This document shows, in pieces, positions 1-6,049 of a stretch of DNA of 6,917 nt (its first letter is position 1; the number at the start of each line of letters is the position of its first letter). The stretch comes from Clostridia bacterium. GTDB lineage: Bacteria > Bacillota > Clostridia > Oscillospirales > Acutalibacteraceae. The stretch spans positions 1 to 6,917 of the forward strand of contig CAAFXD010000206.1 in the NCBI GenBank assembly GCA_900766945.1, read 5' to 3'. The notes under the pieces are model-generated. The model saw only the letters and a list, made by a program, of their open reading frames with translations. It did no database searches and was not told the origin of the DNA. Position numbers and translations under genes: made by a program.

Positions 1-34
1 CTTTCCCGATATATGGTTGGGAAAGTCCTTTTTT
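1..34 (+). terminator. Intrinsic terminator of an upstream + strand gene (partly cut by the window edge)
   Basis: CTTTCCC (1-7) can pair with GGGAAAG (19-25) across an 11-nt loop. The stem is followed by TCCTTTTTT, a usable U-tract for termination on the + strand. The stem starts at the first base of the window, so it may extend further left. It presumably ends a gene that lies outside the window. No T-run follows the stem on the minus strand, so it is unlikely to serve the regulator gene to the right. Confidence 0.6.
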
Positions 35-56
35 ACTTGCTCACACGGTTTTACAT

Positions 57-129
57 GGTAGGGCGGGGGCTTGCCCCCCGCCGTCAATTTACAGGTAACC
101 ATGCGGCGGGGGCAAGCCCCCGCCCTACC
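57..129. repeat. GTAG-tagged double palindrome (REP/BIME-like)
   Basis: Two GC-rich arms, 57-83 and 104-129, are inverted copies of each other apart from one C (six C in the left arm, five G in the right). Each arm is also a hairpin by itself: GGCGGGGGC, TT, then GCCCCCGCC at 105-124, with a one-base-longer version at 62-82. A GTAG tetranucleotide sits at the 5' foot of each hairpin (58-61 on +, 125-128 on minus). The 20-nt linker GCCGTCAATTTACAGGTAAC (80-99) recurs exactly at 1288-1307. The layout resembles paired REP sequences (BIMEs). No transposase is in the window. The structure is certain; the REP assignment is by resemblance. Confidence 0.8.
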
Positions 130-146
130 TGAAATATTTATTTCGC

Positions 147-183
147 GCGTAGGGGCGATTCACGAATCGTCCGTTATCTACGC
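147..183. repeat. GTAGGGGCG palindromic repeat, second subtype
   Basis: GCGTAG (147-152) pairs with CTACGC (178-183). Inside it, GGGCGATT (153-160) pairs with AATCGTCC (165-172), with one G-T wobble and a CACG loop. A 5-nt bulge (173-177) lies on the right side. The foot is GTAG, as in the neighbouring repeat at 57-129 and the one at 1309-1344, but the stem sequence differs. It is non-coding and lies 18 bp from the first repeat, so the two may form a composite intergenic cluster. Confidence 0.7.
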
Positions 184-320
184 CACTATTTCGGAAAACC
201 ATTACTTGATATAGTGATTGGATATTTCAGATAATTTGGATAGAACAGCACTATAAACCGGAAGTTGCCGTTTAGAAATCCGACTACCACAGGGTAGTTA
301 TCCTGCTGTTTTCGATTCCG
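184..320. other. Gene-free stretch downstream of the regulator
   Basis: No coding frame is supported here. It is AT-richer than the repeats beside it. The only structure I see is a 6-bp hairpin, ACTACC (283-288), ACAG, GGTAGT (293-298), which lies 23 bp past the stop codon of the regulator gene on the minus strand. On that strand it is followed by CGGATTTCTAAA, too poor in T for a convincing intrinsic terminator. It may be a weak transcript end. Confidence 0.35.
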
Positions 321-1202
321 TTACTCCGCTTTTTCATGCACCGCGATCCAAATCTCACACTGATAATTCGGGTCGGAAGTGTCTTCGGACGAATAGACCT
401 CAAACTCAACATTTTCGGCATATTCGTACTGTGAGCTTTGCGGGAAAAACTCCGTTACAATTCTGTGATAGGTTTCAATAAAAGCGTCAGGCATTTTACC
501 TTTGCTTGTGAATACCGAATAGGTGTTCGCCGGAATCGTCACGATCTCTAAATCATCGTCAACTTTTCTGCCGTCGTACTCAACACCGATACCGTAAGGG
601 AACTGTTTTGCATCGAGTTCGGACGAAAAGCAGATTCCAAGCAACCCTTTCATAACCGGTTTTTCCGGCATACAGGCAATGAGTCTGCCCATTGTTCCGT
701 CCGCGCCGTACGCCTGCCACATTGCGGTAATGTCCTGCGTCGCATTTGCCGACTGCGGTTTCCCGACTCTTTTCCTTTTGCAAACGACCTGAAACGCGTC
801 TCTTTTTTCAATTCTGTAATCCATTTTACTGCCTCCTGTTAAGGTTAATTTTACAGACAGTGGAGTGAAGATTTTGACCTTGCCGCCGTGCTTTGCTTCG
901 CTCGGTGCAATGCCGTGAAATCGGGTAAAGGCACGGGAAAAACTCTCCGGTGTATCATATCCGTATTTCATCGCTATATCAATGATTTTTGCGTTTCCCT
1001 TTGACAGTTCTTCTCCCGCAAGAGAAAGCCTGCGCATACGGATATAATCTCCGAGCGAAAAACCACATAAAATACCGAATACTCTTTGAAAGTGAAAAGA
1101 AGATGCGTATGCCTGCTTTGCCACCTCTTCAAAATCAATTTCTTCCGTGATATTCGCTTCCACATAATCGATCGCTCTTTGAATGCCTTGTATCCAATTC
1201 AT
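321..1202 (-). CDS. AraC-family transcriptional regulator with GyrI-like effector-binding domain
   Basis: This 293-residue protein has the AraC/XylS DNA-binding domain at its N-terminus. The first helix-turn-helix is at about residues 22-42 (FEEVAKQAYASSFHFQRVF). The second is at about 71-104, with the family signature IAMKYGYDTPESFSRAFTRFHGIAP. From about residue 127 (MDYRIEKRDAF) to the end it matches the layout of GyrI-like/Rob-type effector-binding domains, which in relatives bind small, often hydrophobic or cationic ligands. It is therefore predicted to be a cytoplasmic ligand-responsive activator, but ligand and targets cannot be read from the sequence. The ATG at 1202 is supported by GAGGGAG (1210-1216) seven bases upstream. 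The gene lies downstream of lacZ on the same strand, but a 347-bp repeat-rich gap and its own ribosome binding site argue for separate transcription. The length is normal and no disruption is seen. Confidence 0.93.
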   Translation of the reverse strand: MNWIQGIQRAIDYVEANITEEIDFEEVAKQAYASSFHFQRVFGILCGFSLGDYIRMRRLSLAGEELSKGNAKIIDIAMKYGYDTPESFSRAFTRFHGIAPSEAKHGGKVKIFTPLSVKLTLTGGSKMDYRIEKRDAFQVVCKRKRVGKPQSANATQDITAMWQAYGADGTMGRLIACMPEKPVMKGLLGICFSSELDAKQFPYGIGVEYDGRKVDDDLEIVTIPANTYSVFTSKGKMPDAFIETYHRIVTEFFPQSSQYEYAENVEFEVYSSEDTSDPNYQCEIWIAVHEKAE

Positions 1203-1227
1203 TTTCTCACTCCCTCGCTGTGATTAC

Positions 1228-1233
1228 ATTCTA
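1228..1233 (-). promoter_or_regulatory. Possible -10 box of the regulator gene
   Basis: Read on the minus strand, TAGAAT matches the -10 consensus at five of six positions, 25 bp upstream of the ATG at 1202. No good -35 hexamer is present at 16-18 bp spacing, so this is only a candidate. A factor-dependent or autoregulated promoter would fit. Confidence 0.3.
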
Positions 1234-1287
1234 TCAAAAAGCGGATGCTGTTTCCTGATTTTAAGTGCTGTCGGATGTTATGAAGCA

Positions 1288-1344
1288 GCCGTCAATTTAC
1301 AGGTAACGAATTGTAGGGGCGGGTTTCCGCCTGCCCCTACAATT
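1288..1344. repeat. Second GTAG palindrome copy with shared 20-bp linker
   Basis: GCCGTCAATTTACAGGTAAC (1288-1307) is identical to 80-99 and in the same orientation. It is followed one base later by a palindrome: AATTGTAGGGGC (1309-1320) pairs perfectly with GCCCCTACAATT (1333-1344). An alternative inner stem, GGCGG (1318-1322) with CCGCC (1327-1331), closes the loop. GTAG again marks the foot (1313-1316, with CTAC at 1337-1340). The left GC-rich hairpin present at 57-83 is absent, so this looks like a linker plus one hairpin unit. It lies upstream of the regulator start, so the gene is bracketed by two repeats of one family. Confidence 0.75.
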
Positions 1345-1388
1345 TGTTGTTGCTTTGCGTAGTGGATCGGTGTTCTCGACCCGTTATT

Positions 1389-1501
1389 CCTCCCTCTGAC
1401 GAGGGAGGTGGCACGCCGTTAGGCGTGACGGAGGGAGAGAAAAAGAAAATCTCTCCCCCAGACAAATGCTACGCATTTGCCAGCCCCCTCGTCAGAGGGG
1501 G
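1389..1501. repeat. Five-hairpin palindromic intergenic element (MITE/REP-like, non-coding)
   Basis: Five hairpins stand in a row: CCTCCCTC/GAGGGAGG with TGAC loop (1389-1408); CACGCC/GGCGTG with GTTA loop (1412-1427); GGGAGAGA/TCTCTCCC with A-rich loop (1433-1457); CAAATGC/GCATTTG with TAC loop (1463-1479); CCCCCTC/GAGGGGG with GTCA loop (1484-1501). The two ends (1391-1412 and 1479-1500) are also inverted copies of each other, 19 of 22 bases matching, so the whole can fold as one long stem enclosing three hairpins. It lies 48 bp past the lacZ stop codon. I recall similar elements as frequent in gut clostridia. No target-site duplication is obvious. No long U-tract follows any of the stems, so it is not a typical terminator. 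Confidence 0.75.
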
Positions 1502-1549
1502 CACAAACGATGGAAACACACCCGTTATATATGCCACGGTCACAAAATG

Positions 1550-4500
1550 TTATTCCACCGCTTTTACCGTAAATGTGTATGAAAGCGGTCTTGTGTACCC
1601 GAAGGGAATCAAATATTCCTTTGCAGGCGCGGGGCCGCAACTTGCCGAGCCTGTGCCGCGCACGAAGCCGTCAACAGCCGTAAAGGTTGTGTCGGTGTCG
1701 GGCAAATCTTCAATATGTGCGGCTTTAATTAACTGATTTAATGTAAAGTGGTTTGCATTAAAGTTAAGAGCCTTGTCTGCCGCTGTAAAGCAAAGTGCCT
1801 TGCCATCCTCGTTTTTAAGAACGCCGTATCTTACCTCACCGCGGTTACCCGAATCCTGAGGCTTAATGTATTTGTGCGGCATATCGGTAACGGTTGTCTC
1901 GTAAATACCGATTGGTGCATGCTCCTTAAAATCCGCATAGTTTTCCACAGGTCCTCTGCCGTAATAGGTTACCTGTTCAAAGGATTTGGGCATCTCAAGA
2001 TGCACACCGAAGCGGGGGAGCTGTAAGGGCATTGGGCAAACTGCGGAAAGCTTGGGCGTTACGGTCATTTCGCCGTCCTTTGAGAAACGGTAATCAACGG
2101 TTGCAGTTGCCAAAAGGAAAATGCATCGGGTGATAAATTTATACGATGTGCGTACAAATTTGCCCTTGTTATCCGATTTAACCTTACAGCCTGTAAAGTG
2201 TACCTTTGCGGTTTCCAAACCGATAACATCCCAATAACCTTTTAAGTATTGGTCGTTGTCAAGGCGTCCGCGGTAAATGTGGGGTACAAAGCCGTAAAGA
2301 CCGTCCAGTGGTTTCTTGTTCATATACTGAACGCCGTCTTTTTTGTAGCTTACAAGTCCTTTTTTGCAGTCAAATTTTGCCTTACCGCCCTTGAACTCAA
2401 CCTTAATTTCACCGTCGTCCTTTTCGATTTTTGCATATTCCTTGATTGTTGCGGCGGGGATTGCGGCGGTTGAGCAAATCAACTGTTCTGTGGCAATTTC
2501 TCTGCCGTCTTCTTTGCTTGTGTAAATAAGGTCGAGGAAAATATCATTTTTAACGGACTTAAATGCATCGGATTTAATGGCGATTTCCTTAATTTCCTGT
2601 GGTGCTAAAACAACATCTAAAACACCGTTATCAGCTTCTTTGCCGTCCTTTAAAATGCGGTAGGCAATTGAAATTTCATCAGTAGCTTTGAAATAGCGTG
2701 TGTTTTTAAGCTCAATTTTGCCATTGCCCAGATACTTTGCACGAATGGGACGGTAGCAAACCTTCATTTCCAAAGCACCGCTTGACGGCTCACGGTTGGG
2801 GTAGAACAGCCCGTCAACACAGAAGTTGCCGTCGTGGATAGGCTCGTTGTGGTCACCGCCGTAGGTCCATTTGTATTTGGCATTTTCATCGTAAACGCTG
2901 TGGTCAGCCCACTCCCAAATACAGCCTCCCATAAATTGCTCGGAAGAATAGAAAAGCTCCATATATTCTTCCAAACCACCGGGGCCGTTACCCATGGCGT
3001 GAGCATATTCACACTGGAAGAAGGGCTTACCCTTGTACTTTTTGCCTGCCGTACCCTTCAAAATTTTACGCATAAGGCGAGGTCTGCCGTACATTCTTGA
3101 TACAACGTCATAAGCCCATCGCTTGCTGCGGTTTACGCCCTCGTAATGAACGGGAACTTCGGGATTTTCCTTATGTAAAAAGTCATAGCAAACGTCCTGA
3201 CACTTGTAGCCGCCGGATTCGTTGCCGAGACTCCACATGGTTACGCAAATGTGGTTCTTATCACGCTCATACATACGGACAACACGGTCAAGGTAATGAG
3301 ATGCCCATTTCATATCGTTGCTTAAACGGTTGGGGTTATATGTGCTGTGAGGGATGGCGTAAAAGCCGTGGGTTTCAATATCTGCCTCGTCAACGGTGTA
3401 AAGACCATAAATGTCGCACATCGTCAAAAAGACCGGGTCGGGGGGATAGTGAGAGGTGCGCACGGCGTTGCAGTTGTATTCTTTCATCAACTGCACGTCT
3501 TTCTCCAAATCGTCAAGAGACATAGCATAGCCCTTTGTCATATGCGTATCGTGGTGATTGGCACCGAACATTTTAATGGGCTGACTGTTTAAGTAGAACA
3601 CCTCGCCCTTGATGCGTACATCTTTAAAGCCTAAATAGGTGCGTACAGCCTCTGCCTCTGTGCCGTTTTGAGTAAGAGTGAGCATAACCTCATAAATGTT
3701 GGGGATTTCTGCCGACCACTCTTTTACCGAAAGCGCAGAAACGGTGGTTTCCGTCTGCGGCAAAAGGTCGGCTTCAAACAAAATGCCGTCTCTGGTTTTT
3801 GCGGCAATATGCAATTTTGCGCCGTCTTGGAACTGCCCGTCAACACGAATATGTAAATCGTATGTACCGTCTGCGTTTTTCTGCGGGCGGAACAGGAAAT
3901 CGGAAATAAAACTTGCGCCCTGAGAAGTAATATATACATCGCGGAAAATGCCGTTTTCACGGAACATATCCTGACATTCAAGGTATGTGCCGTTGCTCCA
4001 TTTGTAGTTAACGGCGACAATTTCATTTTCACCGTCCGTTACAAAGGGTGTGATGTCAAACTCCGCTGTGTTGTGGGAGCCCTCGGAATATCCAACATAT
4101 TTGCCGTTGATGTAGAGCGCCATTGCGCCTGCCACGCCCAAAAAGGTGATGACCTTGCGCGGGCTTTCCGTCAAAACAACGGTTTTTCTGTAAATGCCCA
4201 CTGCCACATCTTCGGAAATATGGGGCGGCTTTTTGGGGAACGGATACCGTGTGTTGATATAAGCGATTTGGTCATAGCCCGTTCTCTGCCAAGTGGAGGG
4301 AACATTTACTTTGTCGAACTGCGCCGACGCGGTGTCAAACGGCTCGGGAATTTTGCTTAAACGGTCAAAATAGGCGAAATCCCACTCGCCGCTGAGCATA
4401 AGAACTCTGTCAGAGGTGTAGCGCTCGTTTTTGTAGTCGCTTGCATTGACCTTTTCCGCCGTGGAAAAGGGGATAAAGTAACTGCGCGCCGGCAGTTTGT

Positions 4501-4555
4501 TTTCTTCAAACACACTGAAATCGGTGTGTAAATTGCGGTGAACGGAGTATTGCAC
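1550..4555 (-). CDS. lacZ: Beta-galactosidase, glycoside hydrolase family 2 (LacZ type)
   Basis: This complete 1001-residue enzyme is close in length to E. coli LacZ (1023) and should hydrolyse lactose and other terminal beta-galactosides with retention of configuration. Domains in order are the jelly-roll sugar-binding domain (about 50-215, with NTRYPFP and QDMFRENGIFRDV), an Ig-like domain (about 220-320), the TIM barrel (about 325-610), a second Ig-like domain, and the C-terminal beta-sandwich (about 720-998, with YYGRGPVENY). Visible active-site residues are the acid/base E446 in WSLGNES, the nucleophile E516 in QCEYAHAMGN, Mg ligands E394 and H396 in EADIETHG, H334 in ANHHDTH, H369 in RTSHYPP and W547 in CIWEWAD. 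There is no signal peptide, so it is cytoplasmic and needs an uptake system not present here. The start is GTG at 4555: an in-frame stop lies three codons upstream, and GAGGG stands 6 bases before it. It is transcribed divergently from the antiporter. Confidence 0.96.
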   Translation of the reverse strand: MQYSVHRNLHTDFSVFEENKLPARSYFIPFSTAEKVNASDYKNERYTSDRVLMLSGEWDFAYFDRLSKIPEPFDTASAQFDKVNVPSTWQRTGYDQIAYINTRYPFPKKPPHISEDVAVGIYRKTVVLTESPRKVITFLGVAGAMALYINGKYVGYSEGSHNTAEFDITPFVTDGENEIVAVNYKWSNGTYLECQDMFRENGIFRDVYITSQGASFISDFLFRPQKNADGTYDLHIRVDGQFQDGAKLHIAAKTRDGILFEADLLPQTETTVSALSVKEWSAEIPNIYEVMLTLTQNGTEAEAVRTYLGFKDVRIKGEVFYLNSQPIKMFGANHHDTHMTKGYAMSLDDLEKDVQLMKEYNCNAVRTSHYPPDPVFLTMCDIYGLYTVDEADIETHGFYAIPHSTYNPNRLSNDMKWASHYLDRVVRMYERDKNHICVTMWSLGNESGGYKCQDVCYDFLHKENPEVPVHYEGVNRSKRWAYDVVSRMYGRPRLMRKILKGTAGKKYKGKPFFQCEYAHAMGNGPGGLEEYMELFYSSEQFMGGCIWEWADHSVYDENAKYKWTYGGDHNEPIHDGNFCVDGLFYPNREPSSGALEMKVCYRPIRAKYLGNGKIELKNTRYFKATDEISIAYRILKDGKEADNGVLDVVLAPQEIKEIAIKSDAFKSVKNDIFLDLIYTSKEDGREIATEQLICSTAAIPAATIKEYAKIEKDDGEIKVEFKGGKAKFDCKKGLVSYKKDGVQYMNKKPLDGLYGFVPHIYRGRLDNDQYLKGYWDVIGLETAKVHFTGCKVKSDNKGKFVRTSYKFITRCIFLLATATVDYRFSKDGEMTVTPKLSAVCPMPLQLPRFGVHLEMPKSFEQVTYYGRGPVENYADFKEHAPIGIYETTVTDMPHKYIKPQDSGNRGEVRYGVLKNEDGKALCFTAADKALNFNANHFTLNQLIKAAHIEDLPDTDTTFTAVDGFVRGTGSASCGPAPAKEYLIPFGYTRPLSYTFTVKAVE

Positions 4556-4561
4556 AATAAG

Positions 4562-4566
4562 CCCTC
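4562..4566 (-). promoter_or_regulatory. Ribosome binding site fixing the GTG start of lacZ
   Basis: On the minus strand GAGGG ends six bases before GTG (4555). An upstream ATG at 4575 is out of frame, and the in-frame codon at 4567-4565 is TGA. The GTG is therefore the only plausible start that keeps the conserved N-terminus. Confidence 0.7.
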
Positions 4567-4589
4567 ACTTTTCATTTTGTATTGTTACT

Positions 4590-4619
4590 ATCATACCAAA
4601 CACAGGCAAACTTTGTCAA
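4590..4619 (-). promoter_or_regulatory. lacZ promoter (sigma-70/SigA type)
   Basis: Read on the minus strand, TTGACA (4619-4614) is a perfect -35 box. It is followed after 18 bp by TATGAT (4595-4590), five of six matches to the -10 box. Transcription would start near 4583, giving a leader of about 27 nt with GAGGG and the GTG start. With near-consensus boxes, any sugar control probably acts by repression or catabolite control, but I see no clear cre-like or LacI-like operator. Confidence 0.75.
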
Positions 4620-4644
4620 ATCTCAACGAAAAACCCTCTGCACC

Positions 4645-4673
4645 TTGACGAACGGCTGTGTATTGCATATAAT
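4645..4673 (+). promoter_or_regulatory. Antiporter gene promoter (sigma-70/SigA type)
   Basis: TTGACG (4645-4650), a 17-bp spacer and TATAAT (4668-4673) make an almost perfect vegetative promoter. Initiation is expected near 4680, leaving a leader of about 93 nt before the ATG at 4773. Its -35 box stands 25 bp from that of lacZ, so the two promoters are back to back and polymerases could interfere. A palindrome at 4682-4703 lies directly at and after the start site. Confidence 0.8.
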
Positions 4674-4710
4674 AGTGTAGGTTATTGACCAAACAGTCAA
4701 TAATAGTGTA
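4669..4710 (+). repeat. 11-bp direct repeat bracketing the palindrome
   Basis: ATAATAGTGTA occurs exactly at 4669-4679, overlapping the -10 box, and again at 4700-4710. The offset of 31 bp is close to three helical turns. The second copy has no well-spaced -35 box: TTGACC at 4685 is too near. It may be a partial duplication of the promoter or a pair of protein-binding sites. Confidence 0.5.
4682..4703. promoter_or_regulatory. Palindromic operator candidate at the antiporter transcription start
   Basis: TTATTGAC (4682-4689) and GTCAATAA (4696-4703) are perfect 8-bp inverted arms around the 6-nt centre CAAACA. Size, symmetry and the TTGAC/GTCAA arms resemble operators of TetR-family repressors. 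Placed 9-30 bp after the -10 box, a bound protein would block initiation or early elongation of the antiporter gene. No TetR-type gene is in the window. As RNA, the same arms could form a weak AU-rich hairpin, a less likely reading. Confidence 0.5.
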
Positions 4711-4761
4711 ATACAGATACACCGTACAAGTCAAGTGCGGAACGATTATTTTCTGAAATTC

Positions 4762-4767
4762 AGGTGA
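4762..4767 (+). promoter_or_regulatory. Ribosome binding site favouring the ATG start of the antiporter
   Basis: AGGTGA lies five bases before ATG (4773). The in-frame GTG at 4764 falls inside this site and has no purine-rich sequence at the right distance upstream. The ATG is therefore preferred, which shortens the protein by three residues. Confidence 0.6.
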
Positions 4768-4772
4768 ACACA

Positions 4773-5993
4773 ATGCAAATTCTTCGGTGGCTTGCCGTTG
4801 TGGCAATCGCTTTTATCATTGGGAAACTCTTTACCAAAATCAAACTGCCCGCCATTTTAGGGTGGCTGATTGCAGGTATGGTGTTCGGCCCACACGCAGT
4901 TGCGCTGTTGCCACAGTCCCTTTTGGACGCACAATGGTATCAAATTTTAATGCACCTTGCGGAATGTTTTGTCGGTGTGATGATTGGCACAGAATTGGTA
5001 TGGCGCAAACTCAAACGCTCGGGAAAACAAATCATTGTCACCACCTTAACCCAATCGCTGGGCACATTTTTCCTTGTGAGCCTTGTGTTCGGCATATTCT
5101 TTTATTTTATGAAAATCCCGCTGTATCTTGCTGTGATTTTCGGCGGGATTGCCTTGGCAACCGCGCCCGCGCCAGCCCTTTCCATTGTGCAGGAGTTTAA
5201 AACCGACGGCCCGGTTGCAAAAACGCTGATTCCCATGGCGGCTCTCGATGATATGGTGGGCGTAGTGGTGTTTTTCACGGTCATTTCCGTGATTACCTCG
5301 TACCTTTCAGGTGGGGGAATGCCCGCATATATGATTCCGCTAATTGTGCTGTTGCCGCTTGTGATTGGCGCAGTCCTCGGTGTGCCCGCAGGATTTTTGC
5401 TCAAAAAAGACCGCGGAAAAGCGGTAACGCTGTTGATTCTGTGTGTCGGATTAGCCGCCGTCAGCGCGTTGGGTATGGTGGTGAATACTTATGTCATGCC
5501 CTCTCCCGTTTTAAACTTTATGCTGATGGGTATGGCGTTTTCCGCCGCGTTTGCCAATATTGTCTCCGAAGAACGCCTGGCGCAAATCTCCAAAGATTTC
5601 CACCCGCTTTTGGGTGTGGCAATCTTGCTTGCCATTGTCAATCTCGGCGCGCCGCTTAACTATCATTCCATTTTGGGCGCAGGGTTGTTTACCGCCGTCT
5701 ATATTCTTTCCCGTGCGGCGGGCAAGTATTTCGGTGCCTATTTCGGCAGTGCCGTTACAAAAGCACCGAAAACCGTCAAAAAGTATTTGGGGCTTACGCT
5801 TTTGCCCCATTCGGGCGTGTCCTTGGTATTTACGGGCATCGCTGTTTCTTCCTTGCAAGGCTCTGCCCCGGAATGCGCAGAAATCGTGCAGGGTACGATT
5901 GCCGCGGCGGCAATACTCAATGAAATTATCGCCGTCATTGTCGCCAAAAAGGGCTTTGAATGGGCAGGCGAGTGTAACACCAAACAAGTATAA
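4773..5993 (+). CDS. CPA-superfamily cation/proton antiporter (Na+/H+ exchanger domain)
   Basis: This 406-residue, highly hydrophobic inner-membrane protein has about 11-13 predicted membrane segments spread over residues 4-395. Sodium/hydrogen exchanger hallmarks are LPAILGWLIAGMVFGP (25-40), the unwound-helix region IALATAPAPAL (126-136), the paired acids D159-D160 in PMAALDDMVGV expected to carry the ion and proton, a basic helix with R314 and K318 (RAAGKYFGAYFG), and LLPHSGVSLV (343-352). An acidic pair at this site is typical of electrogenic exchangers in known families. KefB/KefC-like proteins usually have a QD pair and a C-terminal nucleotide-binding domain. This protein ends at about residue 406 without one. 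It probably exports Na+ or K+ in exchange for H+, but the cation cannot be decided. It has its own strong promoter, diverges from lacZ and is followed by a terminator, so it appears monocistronic. The GTG at 4764 is an alternative start. Confidence 0.9.
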   Translation: MQILRWLAVVAIAFIIGKLFTKIKLPAILGWLIAGMVFGPHAVALLPQSLLDAQWYQILMHLAECFVGVMIGTELVWRKLKRSGKQIIVTTLTQSLGTFFLVSLVFGIFFYFMKIPLYLAVIFGGIALATAPAPALSIVQEFKTDGPVAKTLIPMAALDDMVGVVVFFTVISVITSYLSGGGMPAYMIPLIVLLPLVIGAVLGVPAGFLLKKDRGKAVTLLILCVGLAAVSALGMVVNTYVMPSPVLNFMLMGMAFSAAFANIVSEERLAQISKDFHPLLGVAILLAIVNLGAPLNYHSILGAGLFTAVYILSRAAGKYFGAYFGSAVTKAPKTVKKYLGLTLLPHSGVSLVFTGIAVSSLQGSAPECAEIVQGTIAAAAILNEIIAVIVAKKGFEWAGECNTKQV

Positions 5994-6011
5994 TTCGGTC
6001 TTTAAAAAGAT

Positions 6012-6045
6012 AACCCGCAGTCTCTCCTTGAAACTGCGGGTTTTT
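6012..6045. terminator. Intrinsic terminator between convergent genes
   Basis: AACCCGCAGT (6012-6021) pairs perfectly with ACTGCGGGTT (6033-6042) across an 11-nt loop. A run of T (6041-6045) follows on the + strand, ending the antiporter transcript 19 bp after its stop codon. On the minus strand the stem is followed by ATCTTTTTAAA, so it can also end the deacetylase transcript, whose stop codon is at 6050. A shared bidirectional terminator is likely. Confidence 0.88.
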
Positions 6046-6049
6046 GCTG

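Noticed and set aside
283..298. Hairpin as intrinsic terminator of the regulator gene
   Set aside because: The stem is only 6 bp and no T-run follows on the minus strand, so it is mentioned only within the gene-free stretch and not called as a terminator.
57..1344. Repeated 20-mers and palindromes as a CRISPR array
   Set aside because: Only two copies of the 20-mer exist, about 1.2 kb apart with a gene between them. There is no regular spacer pattern and no cas gene.
1389..1501. Cloverleaf-like fold suggesting a tRNA
   Set aside because: The arm lengths, the loops and the lack of T-loop, D-loop and CCA-type features exclude a tRNA. The element is also longer than a tRNA, and its arms are better explained as a palindromic repeat.
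1344..1736. A 130-codon open frame on the + strand
   Set aside because: It starts in one palindromic repeat, crosses the five-hairpin element and ends antisense within lacZ. No ribosome binding site or domain is seen.
2764..3525. Several frames of 80-140 codons within lacZ on both strands
   Set aside because: They overlap the conserved catalytic region of lacZ in other frames and show no domain, signal or ribosome binding site.
4764..4766. GTG as the antiporter start
   Set aside because: It lies inside the AGGTGA site that serves the ATG nine bases later, and it lacks an upstream ribosome binding site of its own.
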